From the NCBI RefSeq assembly GCF_003668635.1, contig NZ_RCWH01000003.1, forward strand, positions 186,001-250,000: a DNA stretch of 64,000 bases, in the 5' to 3' direction. The number at the start of each line of letters is the position of its first letter. The stretch's first letter is position 1. Under the pieces are notes generated by a model. The model saw only the letters and a program-made list of their open reading frames with translations, did no database searches and was not told where the DNA came from. The translations under genes were made by a program, and so were the position numbers. The stretch is from Planomicrobium sp. Y74. GTDB taxonomy: Bacteria; Bacillota; Bacilli; Bacillales_A; Planococcaceae. Below, piece after piece: positions 1 through 8,688 of this stretch.

Positions 1-195
1 AATGAATGCAGAAGTCGACTTTTAGCACAAAAATAGAGGTTTCTCATCATTTCCAAAACCGTCAAAACACTACAGCATTTCTCAAAATTGATACTTATTG
101 CAGGAGTTGTGGTTACACACATAGAAAGTAAGTTGAAGTAGAAGCAGGACAAAAAGGTTTTAGAAGAGACATTGAATAATTGGAGGAGATGGCTT

Positions 196-1245
196 ATGTC
201 GGAGAAAACCGTCAGTGTGATCGTTCCTGTTTACAATGCAGAAGCGTTTTTAGAGGAGTGTATAAACAGTGTGCTAAGGCAGACGTATCCCGCTATCGAA
301 TTGCTGCTTATAAATGATGGATCAACTGATGGGAGCGGGGAGATTTGTGACCGCTTTGCTGCAGAAGACAGTCGCATCCGTGTAATCCATCAACCGAATG
401 CCGGTCCATCTGTTGCCCGGAATACCGGATTGCAGGCAGTGACAGGCGAGTACATCCAGTTCATCGATTCAGACGATGCCATCCACCCGGAGATGATTGC
501 ACGATTCATGGCCTCCATCGGCAGCCATCCACTCTTGATCTGCGGTTACCGCAGGGTGCTGAAGCAAAACGGCCGGATTTTCCACTCCATCCACAATCGG
601 CTTCCATTCAGCGGCGAGTTTTCGAAACAGGAGTTTCTGACTCTTTTTACTGCCCTGTATCCCAATTTCTTCATTCATTATGCATGGAATAAATGCTACC
701 TCGCTTCCTTCATTAAAGAAGCTGGTCTGCAGTTCAATCCAAATCTGGATTGGGGAGAGGACCTGCTGTTCAATCTGGAAGTCATCGAACGCTGCAGCAG
801 CATCCGGCTCATCGAGGATGAACTGTATGATTACACACATTCTAATGCAGATTCGATTACAAGCCAGTACCGTGTGGGTTTCTTCGACAACACGCAGATG
901 ATGCAGAGTATGACGCGGGCTTTTTTAAAACGCAACGGCAGTTACCACGGGGAAATGAAAGATGCATTTGAGCGGTATTACATAACACGCATCATGCTGG
1001 GCTTTTGGAATTTATTCCATCCGAAGACTACGCTCACAAAAGAAGAGAAGAAACAGCACATCGTCCGCATCATGCAGGATGATCAAGTGAAGGAAAGTTT
1101 GGCCTACTTTTACAGTGGAGACGAGGAGAACCGGCTGGTGGGTTCCATGATAGCCCAGCAAGAGGTCGGTCAGCTGTATGATTACCTGGCCATGAAAAGC
1201 CAGTCGCGGATGCAGCAGGAACCGAAAGAGGAGAAATGGATTTGA
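196..1245 (+). CDS. Family 2 glycosyltransferase
   Basis: The protein (349 aa) begins with a GT-A fold typical of family 2 glycosyltransferases, which move a sugar from a nucleotide-sugar donor to a surface glycan or lipid carrier. The VSVIVPVYN strand is at residues 6-14, NDGSTDGS at 40-47, and the metal-binding DSD of IDSDD at about 91-93. The C-terminal 200 residues are helical without an obvious membrane anchor. I chose the ATG at 196 because GGAGGAG lies 7 nt upstream; an in-frame TTG at 172 has no ribosome site. Donor and acceptor cannot be told from sequence. No glycan cluster surrounds it in this window, but its upstream side is cut by the window edge. Confidence 0.9.
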   Translation: MSEKTVSVIVPVYNAEAFLEECINSVLRQTYPAIELLLINDGSTDGSGEICDRFAAEDSRIRVIHQPNAGPSVARNTGLQAVTGEYIQFIDSDDAIHPEMIARFMASIGSHPLLICGYRRVLKQNGRIFHSIHNRLPFSGEFSKQEFLTLFTALYPNFFIHYAWNKCYLASFIKEAGLQFNPNLDWGEDLLFNLEVIERCSSIRLIEDELYDYTHSNADSITSQYRVGFFDNTQMMQSMTRAFLKRNGSYHGEMKDAFERYYITRIMLGFWNLFHPKTTLTKEEKKQHIVRIMQDDQVKESLAYFYSGDEENRLVGSMIAQQEVGQLYDYLAMKSQSRMQQEPKEEKWI

Positions 1246-1362
1246 TGCAAAGCTTATTTTATTCATCTATATAAATTGATTGGAACAAAAGGGGATTTTC
1301 ATAGGAACATCCAATAGAAAGAAGTAATAGCAAACAGATTCCAAAAGAAGAGAGGTTAAGAT

Positions 1363-1821
1363 ATGGCTGACATCCGAATTTGTCGTTTTGAACCATCTTT
1401 CGCCAGTGAAGCGGCAGCGATGTGGCGCTTGAGCAAAGAAAAGGCGATCGGGCAAAAAGAAATCCATTCTTTTGAAAGCCATATCCATTTCTTGAATCAT
1501 ATTTTACAGCAGGATTATGAGATTTATTTGGCGCTCGAGAATGAGCGTGTTGTCGGCATTGTCGTTTTCAACTCGGCTGAACTAAACCAGCTTTATGTAG
1601 CCAATGGGCACCAAGGAAAAGGAATTGGAGAGGCATTATTGAATTTAGCCAAAGAGCATTCTGGCGGCAGCCTATTCCTGTATACATTTGAAAGGAATAA
1701 AAACGCGCAACGCTTTTACGAAAAGCATGGATTTGCAGAAGTTGGGCGAGGATATGAAAATGAAGAGAAGTTGCCTGATATTAAATATGAGTGGCGGAGA
1801 TTTGAGGTGAAAAGTAGCTGA
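1363..1821 (+). CDS. GNAT family N-acetyltransferase
   Basis: A 152-residue single-domain GNAT acetyltransferase, which transfers an acetyl group from acetyl-CoA to an amine. The acetyl-CoA pyrophosphate-binding loop is visible as HQGKGIGEALL at about residues 84-94, preceded by the LNQLYV strand. The late YEKHGFAEVGRG motif is the usual beta6-beta7 region. An AGAGG ribosome site precedes the ATG. Length and motif order match the family; the substrate is unknown. A 21-nt direct-repeat array starts right at its stop codon. Confidence 0.9.
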   Translation: MADIRICRFEPSFASEAAAMWRLSKEKAIGQKEIHSFESHIHFLNHILQQDYEIYLALENERVVGIVVFNSAELNQLYVANGHQGKGIGEALLNLAKEHSGGSLFLYTFERNKNAQRFYEKHGFAEVGRGYENEEKLPDIKYEWRRFEVKSS

Positions 1822-1914
1822 GTGATCATAGAATGCTGATAAGTGATCATAGAACTTAATAAGTGATCATAGAATGCGCTGAGTGATCATAGAAGTGCCA
1901 AAATCGCTCATAAA
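1821..1914 (+). repeat. Array of AGTGATCATAGAA, about 21-nt period
   Basis: Four copies of AGTGATCATAGAA start at 1821, 1842, 1862 and 1882, spaced 20-21 nt. A fifth unit at 1902 has the different word AATCGCTCATAAA, which resembles the core of the larger arrays near 5.0 and 19.1 kb. The array lies between the GNAT gene and the S51 peptidase gene. Spacers are only 7-8 nt, so this is not a CRISPR array. Confidence 0.85.
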
Positions 1915-2079
1915 CCGCGGCGCGTACGATGATTTTCACAAAAGAAGTCATGCGTTAGATGATTTCGAAGAAAAAACTGGGAAACAGCAGTAAAATCAGC
2001 AGTTTTCTGAAAAGGAAGATTAAAAACGGATTTTAAGTTGAATAAAGAAGCTAGTTAATGTTATTTGCAGGGGGTACAC

Positions 2080-2736
2080 ATGAAAACTCATTATTATTTA
2101 GGGTGGTTCAACAATTTTTTTCCGGCAAATCTGGAGAAGGCGTTGCAGGAAGATATAATAGAACGGAAATCACTTGTTATGATCAGTTCAATGCCAGCGT
2201 CTGATGAAATTGACGGATCTGCTGAACGGTCATGGCTTACTCATGCCGGCATTAAGTTTGAGGAATATCATTTGATCAATTATCGTGTCGAGAAAGAAGA
2301 TGCCCAACCGCTGATTCAAAACGCTTCAGCCATTTTCCTGTTGGGCGGAGACACTGTTGAGCAAAATGGATTTTTAATGGAATACGGGTTGGCGGATTCA
2401 ATCCGAAAAAGCGACGCGATCGTAATTGGAGCAAGCGCTGGGGCGATTAATATGTCGGCGAAGTGGCTGTGCTCAAGAAACTTCGGGTATGAAGTCGAGG
2501 AAAGCACTTTATATGAGGGAGTAGGATTAGGTAATTTCTCCGTTCTGTCCCACTTTGATCTTGAAAATAATATTGAAATGGTTCGAAGCGAACTGTCTCT
2601 TTTGTCGGAAGAAATGGATAACTATGCGTCGAATAAAGATTGCGCATTGCGAGTAAGGGAAGGTCATATCGACATTGTAGGCGATGTCTATTTGATTTCA
2701 CGTTCAGAAATTCAGAAACTGGATGAGACGATTTGA
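2080..2736 (+). CDS. Peptidase S51 / dipeptidase E-like protein
   Basis: A 218-residue protein of peptidase family S51 (class I glutamine amidotransferase-like fold), related to PepE and cyanophycinase. The nucleophile elbow is GASAG with Ser at about 119, the preceding LLGGDT strand is at 87-92, and His158 in SVLSHFD is a candidate second catalytic residue. Family members cleave dipeptides with N-terminal Asp or act as cytosolic serine peptidases. AGGGGG lies 5 nt before the ATG at 2080, which is preferred over an in-frame TTG at 2065. Confidence 0.85.
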   Translation: MKTHYYLGWFNNFFPANLEKALQEDIIERKSLVMISSMPASDEIDGSAERSWLTHAGIKFEEYHLINYRVEKEDAQPLIQNASAIFLLGGDTVEQNGFLMEYGLADSIRKSDAIVIGASAGAINMSAKWLCSRNFGYEVEESTLYEGVGLGNFSVLSHFDLENNIEMVRSELSLLSEEMDNYASNKDCALRVREGHIDIVGDVYLISRSEIQKLDETI

Positions 2737-2783
2737 TTAAGTTACGCTAAAAAAATGAAGTCAATTTTCAAGGAGGTGAAAAT

Positions 2784-2882
2784 ATGGATATCAGCATACT
2801 GGTTGCGATATCCATATTTTTATCGCAGCTTTGGGTGGCGGGTATTATGCAAAAGACAAGAGGAAGAAGTGAAATCACATAA
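2784..2882 (+). CDS. Small hydrophobic peptide, 32 aa
   Basis: A short reading frame with a near-perfect ribosome site (AAGGAGGTGA, 4-8 nt before ATG). The product has one hydrophobic stretch (residues 3-20: ISILVAISIF and onward) followed by a basic tail (KTRGR). The stop codon overlaps the start of a strong terminator hairpin. Small membrane peptides of this form include type I toxins and regulatory peptides, but I recognise no specific family. Confidence 0.5.
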   Translation: MDISILVAISIFLSQLWVAGIMQKTRGRSEIT

Positions 2883-2924
2883 GACCTGCCCATCTATTTT
2901 CGGATGGGCAGGTCTTATTTTAAT
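2881..2924. terminator. Bidirectional rho-independent terminator
   Basis: A 14-bp perfect stem (AAGACCTGCCCATC with GATGGGCAGGTCTT) with an 8-nt loop, followed by a T-rich tract on the plus strand. It sits between the small peptide gene and the converging Cse60-like gene and can serve both. Confidence 0.85.
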
Positions 2925-2927
2925 TGC

Positions 2928-3105
2928 TTAGAAAGATATACTTTTATTGGAATCAGCCAGTTTGTACATCACCATCGCACTGAAGAATATAATCGGAGTG
3001 GCGAATTTAATGTCGATCACTTCTACAGCTGCGCCTTCCAGGAATTCATTCACTTTGCGGTCCATTCCTGTTTTCGCTCCAGGCATAAATTGTTTTTACT
3101 CTCAT
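2928..3105 (-). pseudogene. Cse60-like small protein, frameshifted
   Basis: On the reverse strand AAAGGAGACG precedes an ATG at 3105 that opens MRVKTIYAWSE and stops after 19 codons. A second reading frame covering the rest encodes KVNEFLEG, VIDIKF and FFSAMVMYK and ends at 2928. That pattern resembles the small Bacillus protein Cse60 (about 60 aa). The 178-nt span is not a multiple of three, so the frame changes around 3065-3085. This could be a real frameshift, a sequencing error, or a downstream start at 3086 giving a 52-aa product without a ribosome site. The family assignment comes from remembered similarity and is moderate. Confidence 0.5.
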
Positions 3106-3293
3106 TATTAAACGTCTCCTTTAAATCTGGTTGTATTATTCTACGGACGTGAACAATTTTGGTTTCATTCCCAGGTTTTATTTAAAGTGAAGTTAAGCTC
3201 TAATACTGCCAGTTTACAAAAAACCACCCCATTGGTATATTGAGCGTGAACAGGATAGTCACCAAATACGGATAAGGAAAAGAGGTTGGAAAA

Positions 3294-3803
3294 ATGGACG
3301 TGAAATTTCCTATTGGACCATTACAGGTTCCTGACAACGTGAAAGCTGAACATATCCAGGAATGGCTTGAAAAGATCGGCAGCTACACGGTGCGGCTGAG
3401 GGAAGCGGTCGACGGATTGAGCGACGAGCAACTCGACAAGAAGTACAGGGAAGGCAGCTGGACGGTGCGCCAGCTGGTGCATCACATTGCGGATTCGCAG
3501 CTCAATATGTATCAGCGCCTGAAACTGGCTTTGACGGATGACAATCCGACGGTTCCCGCTTTTGACCAGGAAAAATGGGCGGCGCTTCCGGACAACGATT
3601 TGCCGGTGGAAAGTTCGATCCGTATGCTGGAAGGGCTGAATGAACGGATTGTCTCACTGGGGCAGCGCCTGCCGGAAGAGGTATTGGACCTCGTCTTCAC
3701 CCATGAAACGAATGGTGAAATCAGCGTCGCGACGAAACTAGCTAAGCTGTGCTGGCACGAAGAACATCATCTGGCGCATATTCAGATTGCGTTGGAGAAT
3801 TGA
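3294..3803 (+). CDS. bstA: YfiT/BstA-type bacillithiol transferase (DinB superfamily)
   Basis: A 169-residue four-helix DinB-superfamily protein of the YfiT type. In B. subtilis this metal-dependent enzyme conjugates bacillithiol to electrophiles in the cytosol. The metal ligands expected for the family are visible as H63/H64 in LVHHIADSQ and H158/H162 in HEEHHLAHIQ. The N-terminal MDVKFPIGPLQVP is also characteristic. An AGAGG site precedes the ATG, and a strong terminator follows within 15 nt, so it is probably monocistronic. Confidence 0.88.
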   Translation: MDVKFPIGPLQVPDNVKAEHIQEWLEKIGSYTVRLREAVDGLSDEQLDKKYREGSWTVRQLVHHIADSQLNMYQRLKLALTDDNPTVPAFDQEKWAALPDNDLPVESSIRMLEGLNERIVSLGQRLPEEVLDLVFTHETNGEISVATKLAKLCWHEEHHLAHIQIALEN

Positions 3804-3815
3804 AGTATAATGACA

Positions 3816-3856
3816 AAACCGCCGAACGGGAGTTATCCGTTCGGCGGTTTTATTTT
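3816..3856. terminator. Rho-independent terminator
   Basis: A 14-bp perfect stem AAACCGCCGAACGG/CCGTTCGGCGGTTT with a 7-nt loop followed by TATTTT. It lies between bstA and the converging DUF202 gene and can stop both transcripts. Confidence 0.9.
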
Positions 3857-3866
3857 GGCTCTGCCA

Positions 3867-4244
3867 TTACATGATCATGAAAAAGTAGATGATTACCATG
3901 ATAATCATGATGGCGAGCATGGAAGAAATTAAGGTGATGTGGATGTCGGATGGATAGAAGGTTTCATTGATGATCTGCTGCCTTTTCTTCTTGTAGTTCT
4001 GTGTGGCGGAAAAGATGATCATCAGTCCGAAAATACAAGAGAAAATGCCAAGGATGATCGTGAAGATATCGACAAACTGGCTGCGGATGACACCCATCGT
4101 GAAATGAAGGCTGGTTGCAAGGAAGCCGACGCCGACAATGGAAATGCCCGTCCGGATCCACGCAAGATACGTGCGTTCGTTTGCGAGATGCTGTTGGGTG
4201 AAAAGTAATTGGTTTTTAGGTTCTGGACGTGTGCGCCGAGCCAT
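3867..4244 (-). CDS. DUF202 (YidH-like) membrane protein
   Basis: A 125-residue integral membrane protein with three predicted helices. It carries the family signature LANERTYLAWIRTGISIVGVGF near the N-terminus, which defines DUF202/YidH. The biochemical function is unknown. AAAGGAGTG lies 8 nt before the ATG at 4244; a GTG at 4253 overlaps that ribosome site and is rejected. Confidence 0.88.
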   Translation of the reverse strand: MARRTRPEPKNQLLFTQQHLANERTYLAWIRTGISIVGVGFLATSLHFTMGVIRSQFVDIFTIILGIFSCIFGLMIIFSATQNYKKKRQQIINETFYPSDIHITLISSMLAIMIIMVIIYFFMIM

Positions 4245-4403
4245 CGATTCCACTCCTTTCGGGATGATTCATTTTTTAATTGTGCCATTGGGAGGGGGGT
4301 TAGGCAAGGAAGGCAGCTGGGAAACGCGTTCGTGGAATTTAATTTGCATAAAAGGGATATTTTCATTCTTTATTGAATCTTTTTAGTAAAGGAGAGTGGT
4401 TGG

Positions 4404-4580
4404 ATGAATAAGAAGAAGAGTGAAGATAAATACGATAGTAAGACAGGAATTAAAATTGAAGATTCAAAAGGTGATAAAAAAGGATTCAATCTAAAGTAAT
4501 TTGGAGGCTTGTTTTTAACCCTTTTCATTCTTTTCTTCGGCTTTCGGATTTTTCTGTACTTAGTGTCATTGTTGCAATAA
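4404..4580 (+). pseudogene. Small membrane protein gene with in-frame TAA
   Basis: AAAGGAG precedes an ATG that opens a lysine-rich 31-residue frame (MNKKKSEDKYDSK onward) ending in TAA at 4497. The same frame then continues without another stop for 26 codons encoding a strongly hydrophobic segment (FGGLFLTLFILFFGF and on), ending at 4578. A charged cytosolic part followed directly by a membrane helix looks like one small membrane protein split by a nonsense codon. The alternative is a genuine 31-aa soluble peptide followed by chance hydrophobic sequence. Confidence 0.5.
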
Positions 4581-4743
4581 TAAATAGAAGATCTTTCGAT
4601 ACGAAATAATCTATTTATCATGGCTCTGTTCTTAAATGAACTGGGTTATTTTTTTGCAAACAAATTACGTTGTTTCTTTGGATCGTTTTAGAGTTACAAT
4701 AAATTGCAGAAACGCTATATTTTTTGGAATGCAGGAGGCAGGT

Positions 4744-4893
4744 ATGAATATACAGGCAGTGATTGTGAATGGTCAAAAGATAATTCCAACAGTGAAATTC
4801 GAGCTTCAAACCCGGAAGGTCATTGATGTTCAAACGAATGTCCAGCGCAAGAAAATGCTGATAGCCCAATTGGCCGAGCAGCTAAATGAGTAA
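4744..4893 (+). CDS. Hypothetical 49-aa protein
   Basis: AGGAGG lies 5 nt before the ATG. The product is a short mixed alpha/beta protein (MNIQAVIVNGQKIIPTVKFE, then a basic helix QRKKMLIAQLAEQLNE) without membrane segments. An upstream in-frame ATG at 4636 has no ribosome site. I do not recognise the family. Confidence 0.55.
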   Translation: MNIQAVIVNGQKIIPTVKFELQTRKVIDVQTNVQRKKMLIAQLAEQLNE

Positions 4894-5037
4894 TATGGAA
4901 GTGGCTGCTGCTGGTGAATTGGTTATGCCACTTGTAATTATATCTAACTGGGCGATAGTCGTAACAGTCATTTCATGCGTCTAGTATAAGAAGCGTTTGA
5001 TGGATTAACAATGAAGCAGATTCTGTCGTTTTAGAAG

Positions 5038-5194
5038 AATCGCTGATAAACGTCGAAAAATCGCTGATAAACGGTAAAAAATCGCTGATAAAACGAGAAT
5101 CGACGATAAACAGGGAAAAATCGACGATAAACCCCAAAAAATCGACGATAAAAGTAAAGAAATCGACGATAAACCCTTGAAAATCGACGATAAA
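5038..5194 (+). repeat. Array of 8 GATAAA-type units, 21-nt period
   Basis: Units start at 5038, 5059, 5080, 5098, 5119, 5140, 5161 and 5182. The first three read AATCGCTGATAAA and the last five AATCGACGATAAA. Every step is 21 nt except one of 18 at the change of word. Spacers are about 8 nt, A-rich and variable. Because 21 is a multiple of three, long spurious reading frames cross it on both strands. Confidence 0.95.
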
Positions 5195-5207
5195 ATTCCA
5201 CGTCACC

Positions 5208-5251
5208 AAATATGTGAGCCCGACCGGAATTCCGGCCGGGCTCACATATTT
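5208..5251. repeat. 44-nt inverted repeat after the array
   Basis: AAATATGTGAGCCCG and its complement flank a CCGGAATTCCGG centre, giving 22-nt arms with one mismatch. No strong T-tract follows, so it is not an ordinary terminator. It starts 14 nt after the last repeat unit. Confidence 0.8.
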
Positions 5252-5332
5252 CCGCTTTTAATTAGAATAAAAGGGTATGGTAAATTAACGTGTTACTTCA
5301 CTCAAAAACAACTTCAAGAAAGAGATGAGATT

Positions 5333-6520
5333 ATGACTTTAGAAATTATACTTCTCATAGCAGCGATTTTATTGATTGTGGGAATTGGCCTGCTGGTTTA
5401 TTTCAATAGGAGAAAGTCTGTAGAACAACAGGTTAACGAAGACGAACCGGATCCATACGTTGAATTTATGCCGCATGTGTCGGAAGTGGAAAACGAAGAG
5501 AGCGTGAAAAGCGGGTACCGGAAAATCGAAGTTCCGGCCGTTCTGAAATCCGATATTCTGAAAACATTGTCGGCGGGTGCGATGGTCATCCGCGACCGCA
5601 AAACGTACAAGGTGGAATTCAGTCCGGAAGTGGTGAAAGGCTTGAAAGATAAAAGCATGGCGCTGATTGAAAAAACAGACGGAAAGGGCTATCTGCCGGC
5701 GGTGAAGAAAGAAGGCGCGGTAGGAATCTATAAACAGGCGGTGCTGGTGAAGCATGTCAATCCGGCACTTGTGGTGCAGGCGAGTGCGAATTTGCTGACG
5801 GCTGTGGTCGGCCAGCAGCAATTGATGGAAATCCAAAGTTCGTTGAAGAACATGGGCGAGAAATTGGATACGATCATCCAGCACCGTGACAACGATTTTT
5901 TCGGCAGGACCGAATCGCGTTTTATTTATTTCAGCGAAATCATTGGCCGCTTCCGGACCAACGGCATTATGCTCGGCGGCGTGGAGGATCAGAAAATTGA
6001 AGATTTCTATACGGCCGCGCTTCAGGATTTGAAGGTGTTGAATAAAGATTTAAAAGGCATCGGCGAAAGCATCGACCGTTTGAAGGAGCATGAAACGATC
6101 CGTAAATGGGGGGAGGCCGCCGTCATCAAGGATTACAAGAAGCTGATCGATGCTTTCAACAGCAAACAAGAGCTGGTGCTGCTGAACATCAAGTTCATCG
6201 AGGAATGTTACGGGCCTTACCTGACGACCGTGCGGAATTATGAGGACACGGCAGCGAAGTCAGATACGCTGAACGATGTAATTGCCGAAAACAATCATAT
6301 TGTCGGAGTCATTGAAAATAAAGTCGGGAAAATCGAAGAAAACTACAGAGTGAAATTGAATTTCGGCGTGAAGGCGCTGAAATACAGGAATCTGGAAAGC
6401 CTGAAAGAAGTCGCTCCGCTTAGAATCAGTCAGCAAACAATTGCATCCCAAGAGGTTCCTTCCGAGTTGCTGGTGGAACTTGTGGATGATGAGAAAGTGT
6501 ATGCGTATGTGCCGAAATAA
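5333..6520 (+). CDS. Membrane-anchored protein of unknown function
   Basis: A 395-residue protein with one N-terminal transmembrane helix (residues 2-22) followed by an acidic linker and a long, mostly helical cytosolic part. The middle (about residues 170-330) is rich in heptad-like helices (SSLKNMGEKLDTIIQ, KVLNKDLKGIGESIDRLKE). I recognise no catalytic motif or family. The ATG at 5333 is chosen because the frame upstream runs through the repeat array and a palindrome; its ribosome site (AGAGATGAG) is weak. It is monocistronic, with a terminator 64 nt after the stop. Confidence 0.75.
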   Translation: MTLEIILLIAAILLIVGIGLLVYFNRRKSVEQQVNEDEPDPYVEFMPHVSEVENEESVKSGYRKIEVPAVLKSDILKTLSAGAMVIRDRKTYKVEFSPEVVKGLKDKSMALIEKTDGKGYLPAVKKEGAVGIYKQAVLVKHVNPALVVQASANLLTAVVGQQQLMEIQSSLKNMGEKLDTIIQHRDNDFFGRTESRFIYFSEIIGRFRTNGIMLGGVEDQKIEDFYTAALQDLKVLNKDLKGIGESIDRLKEHETIRKWGEAAVIKDYKKLIDAFNSKQELVLLNIKFIEECYGPYLTTVRNYEDTAAKSDTLNDVIAENNHIVGVIENKVGKIEENYRVKLNFGVKALKYRNLESLKEVAPLRISQQTIASQEVPSELLVELVDDEKVYAYVPK

Positions 6521-6583
6521 TCCGGCATTACCGAAAAAGATCACAAAAAGATGACCCCGGCAAAATTGCCGAAGTCATCACTT

Positions 6584-6612
6584 CACACCCTGATTACAGG
6601 GTGTGTTTTTTA
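6584..6612. terminator. Rho-independent terminator
   Basis: CACACCCTG-ATTA-CAGGGTGTG followed by TTTTTTATT. It ends the anchored-protein transcript and lies next to the converging cstA stop. Confidence 0.88.
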
Positions 6613-8049
6613 TTAAACTGCTTCGTATTCAGAATCCACTTCTTTGGAAGGGCGATGTCTGATGATCTGTGCTGCATACCACAGGACTACCGCCAACGTG
6701 ATGACGGAGCCGATGATTGCGGCAATATGGTATTCCATATTCAAACCTTCAGGTGCATAGAAGATGTACATGGAAACGACGCCTGTCATGAAGACCGCCG
6801 GCACGCCGCTGATCCAATGGAATTTGTAGTTTTTCAACAGGTACATCGTCGCTGTCCAAAGCATGAACGTGGCGACCACCTGGTTGGTCCAGCCGACGTA
6901 GCGCCACAGGAATGTGTAATCGATTGTGGCCATATAGAAAGTCGGGATAGCCAACGGGATGGTGATCAACAGGATTTTCAGTTTCCCATCCGTATTGTAA
7001 AACTTCGACAAAAGGTCTGCTAAAATCATCCGAGATGAGCGAAGCGCCGTATCGCCCGTTGTGATCGGCAGGATGATGACACCGAAGATTGCCAGGATGC
7101 CGCCCATTGTGCCAAGCAGCGTAATCGAGATTTCATTGACGACACCTGAAGGTCCGCCAGCTGCGAGTGCTGCGCCGAGGCCATCTGTGCCATTAAAGAA
7201 TGTCATGCCGGCAGCCGCCCAGATCAATGCGATGACACCTTCGATGACCATTGCGCCGTAGAAAATTTTACGGCCATCCGTTTCCTTTTTCATCGTGCGG
7301 GCAATAATCGGGCTTTGTGTACAATGAAAACCTGAAATTGCTCCGCATGAAATAGTGACCATCAGCAAAGGCCAAATCGGCAAGTCACCCGGATGCAGAT
7401 TGCTGAATGTCAGGTTGGGCATCGGTTTACCGGAGAACACCAACGCTACCGCTACGGCAACCGCCATGAACAATAGAATAGCGCCCAATAGCGGATAGAT
7501 ACGTCCAATCAGCTGGTTGATCGGCAGAATTGTCGCCACAATGAAATAACCGAAAATAAGGACTAAAGCCACCATGAAACTGACTGGTGTAATTTGGGCA
7601 ATCAATTGCGCCGGCCCTGCCGTGAATGCGGCAGCCACCAACAACATCAATACTAAGGAAATTCCGTTGATAAAAGCTTTTGCATGCTTGCCTAGATAAC
7701 GGCCGACCAAGGAAGGGAACTGGGCGCCGCCGTGGCGCATCGACATCATGCCGGAAAAGTAATCGTGGACAGCTCCTGCAAAGATGCAGCCGACAACGAT
7801 CCAGATAAATGCCACAGGACCATACAATGCGCCTGCTACAGCTCCGTAGATTGGGCCAAGCCCAGCGATGTTCAGCAATTGGATCAAATTGCCTTTCCAC
7901 CAGCTCATCGGGACAAAATCGACATTGTCTCCTTGCGTATAAGCGGGAGTTGGCGTTTGATCATCGACTCCAAATACCTTTTCGATGAACTTCGAATAAA
8001 AGACGTACCCCAAAATCAATAGAGCAAGTGCAGCGAAAAACGTGATCAT
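6613..8049 (-). CDS. cstA: CstA-family carbon starvation / pyruvate-peptide transporter
   Basis: A 478-residue polytopic membrane protein of the CstA family, whose members import peptides or pyruvate when preferred carbon is short. Conserved blocks include LIQLLNIAGLGPIYGAVAGALYGP near residue 55, GCIFAGAVHDYFSGMMS at about 88, and TISCGAISGFHCTQSP mid-protein. AGAGGAGGAATATT precedes the ATG at 8049; an upstream extension to 8103 lacks a ribosome site. A paralogue lies at 32.8 kb. I see no convincing cre site upstream of this copy. Confidence 0.93.
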   Translation of the reverse strand: MITFFAALALLILGYVFYSKFIEKVFGVDDQTPTPAYTQGDNVDFVPMSWWKGNLIQLLNIAGLGPIYGAVAGALYGPVAFIWIVVGCIFAGAVHDYFSGMMSMRHGGAQFPSLVGRYLGKHAKAFINGISLVLMLLVAAAFTAGPAQLIAQITPVSFMVALVLIFGYFIVATILPINQLIGRIYPLLGAILLFMAVAVAVALVFSGKPMPNLTFSNLHPGDLPIWPLLMVTISCGAISGFHCTQSPIIARTMKKETDGRKIFYGAMVIEGVIALIWAAAGMTFFNGTDGLGAALAAGGPSGVVNEISITLLGTMGGILAIFGVIILPITTGDTALRSSRMILADLLSKFYNTDGKLKILLITIPLAIPTFYMATIDYTFLWRYVGWTNQVVATFMLWTATMYLLKNYKFHWISGVPAVFMTGVVSMYIFYAPEGLNMEYHIAAIIGSVITLAVVLWYAAQIIRHRPSKEVDSEYEAV

Positions 8050-8103
8050 AATATTCCTCCTCTTTCGGTTATGCGATATATCGTATACACATAATACCAC
8101 CAA

Positions 8104-8680
8104 TTTTCAAAAAAGGAATATAATATTTCGAAAAAATTAAATTTTCTTTTTACTTATTTTCAATGAAGAATAAACTTTTGTATTGAGGAGAGAATGTAAG
8201 CGGATTCATTGGTTAAACGCGATTTTGACTGCTTCTATTTTCTGAAGTAATTCGCAACAGCTTTGTACTTTATTATTTCAAGATATAACTTAAAGTGGTT
8301 TTTATTGGCCAGAAACGTCTGAAGAAAAGCAAGGAAGGCAAAAATATCCTGGTTGCAACACGAGCGACTTTGCACATGGTGGTTAATTCGCATGAATCCA
8401 TTCAACGAGAATAGCAGTTCCTAAAGCATTGCTTCCTGAGTCTTTTCAATGGGAACAGCACCAATGATCAAGGTCTGAGAATCACTTCCAGGGAAAGAGG
8501 CAATTCTAAAATTTTAACAATAATTTTCAATTTAAGACTGTACAATTCAATTTATATTCCATACATCAGCACCCCCGTTGCTTTCGAATTGCGGTTGTTT
8601 TTCTCGTTTTAGCCAGCCTTAAAGATAGGCAATATGAATAAAAGCCACAAGAGTATTACAGAAAAAATATGAAATCTTTG
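8104..8680. other. Intergenic stretch without recognised gene
   Basis: About 580 nt between the divergent cstA and sugar transporter genes. I find no reading frame with a ribosome site, no array and no known RNA motif. The part nearest cstA is very AT-rich and probably holds its promoter. Confidence 0.5.
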
Positions 8681-8688
8681 TTTATTCA

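Noticed and set aside
2904..3152. Plus-strand 82-codon frame
   Set aside because: It overlaps the Cse60-like gene on the other strand, begins within a terminator stem and has no ribosome site.
4973..5245. Long reverse-strand frame with repeating FIVDF-type sequence through the 5.0-kb array
   Set aside because: It is a product of the 21-nt DNA repeat, which is divisible by three. It has no ribosome site and similar frames appear on both strands.
5177..5332. N-terminal extension of the anchored protein to 5177
   Set aside because: The extension would encode part of the repeat array and the inverted repeat; the transmembrane helix right after the ATG at 5333 is a natural N-terminus.
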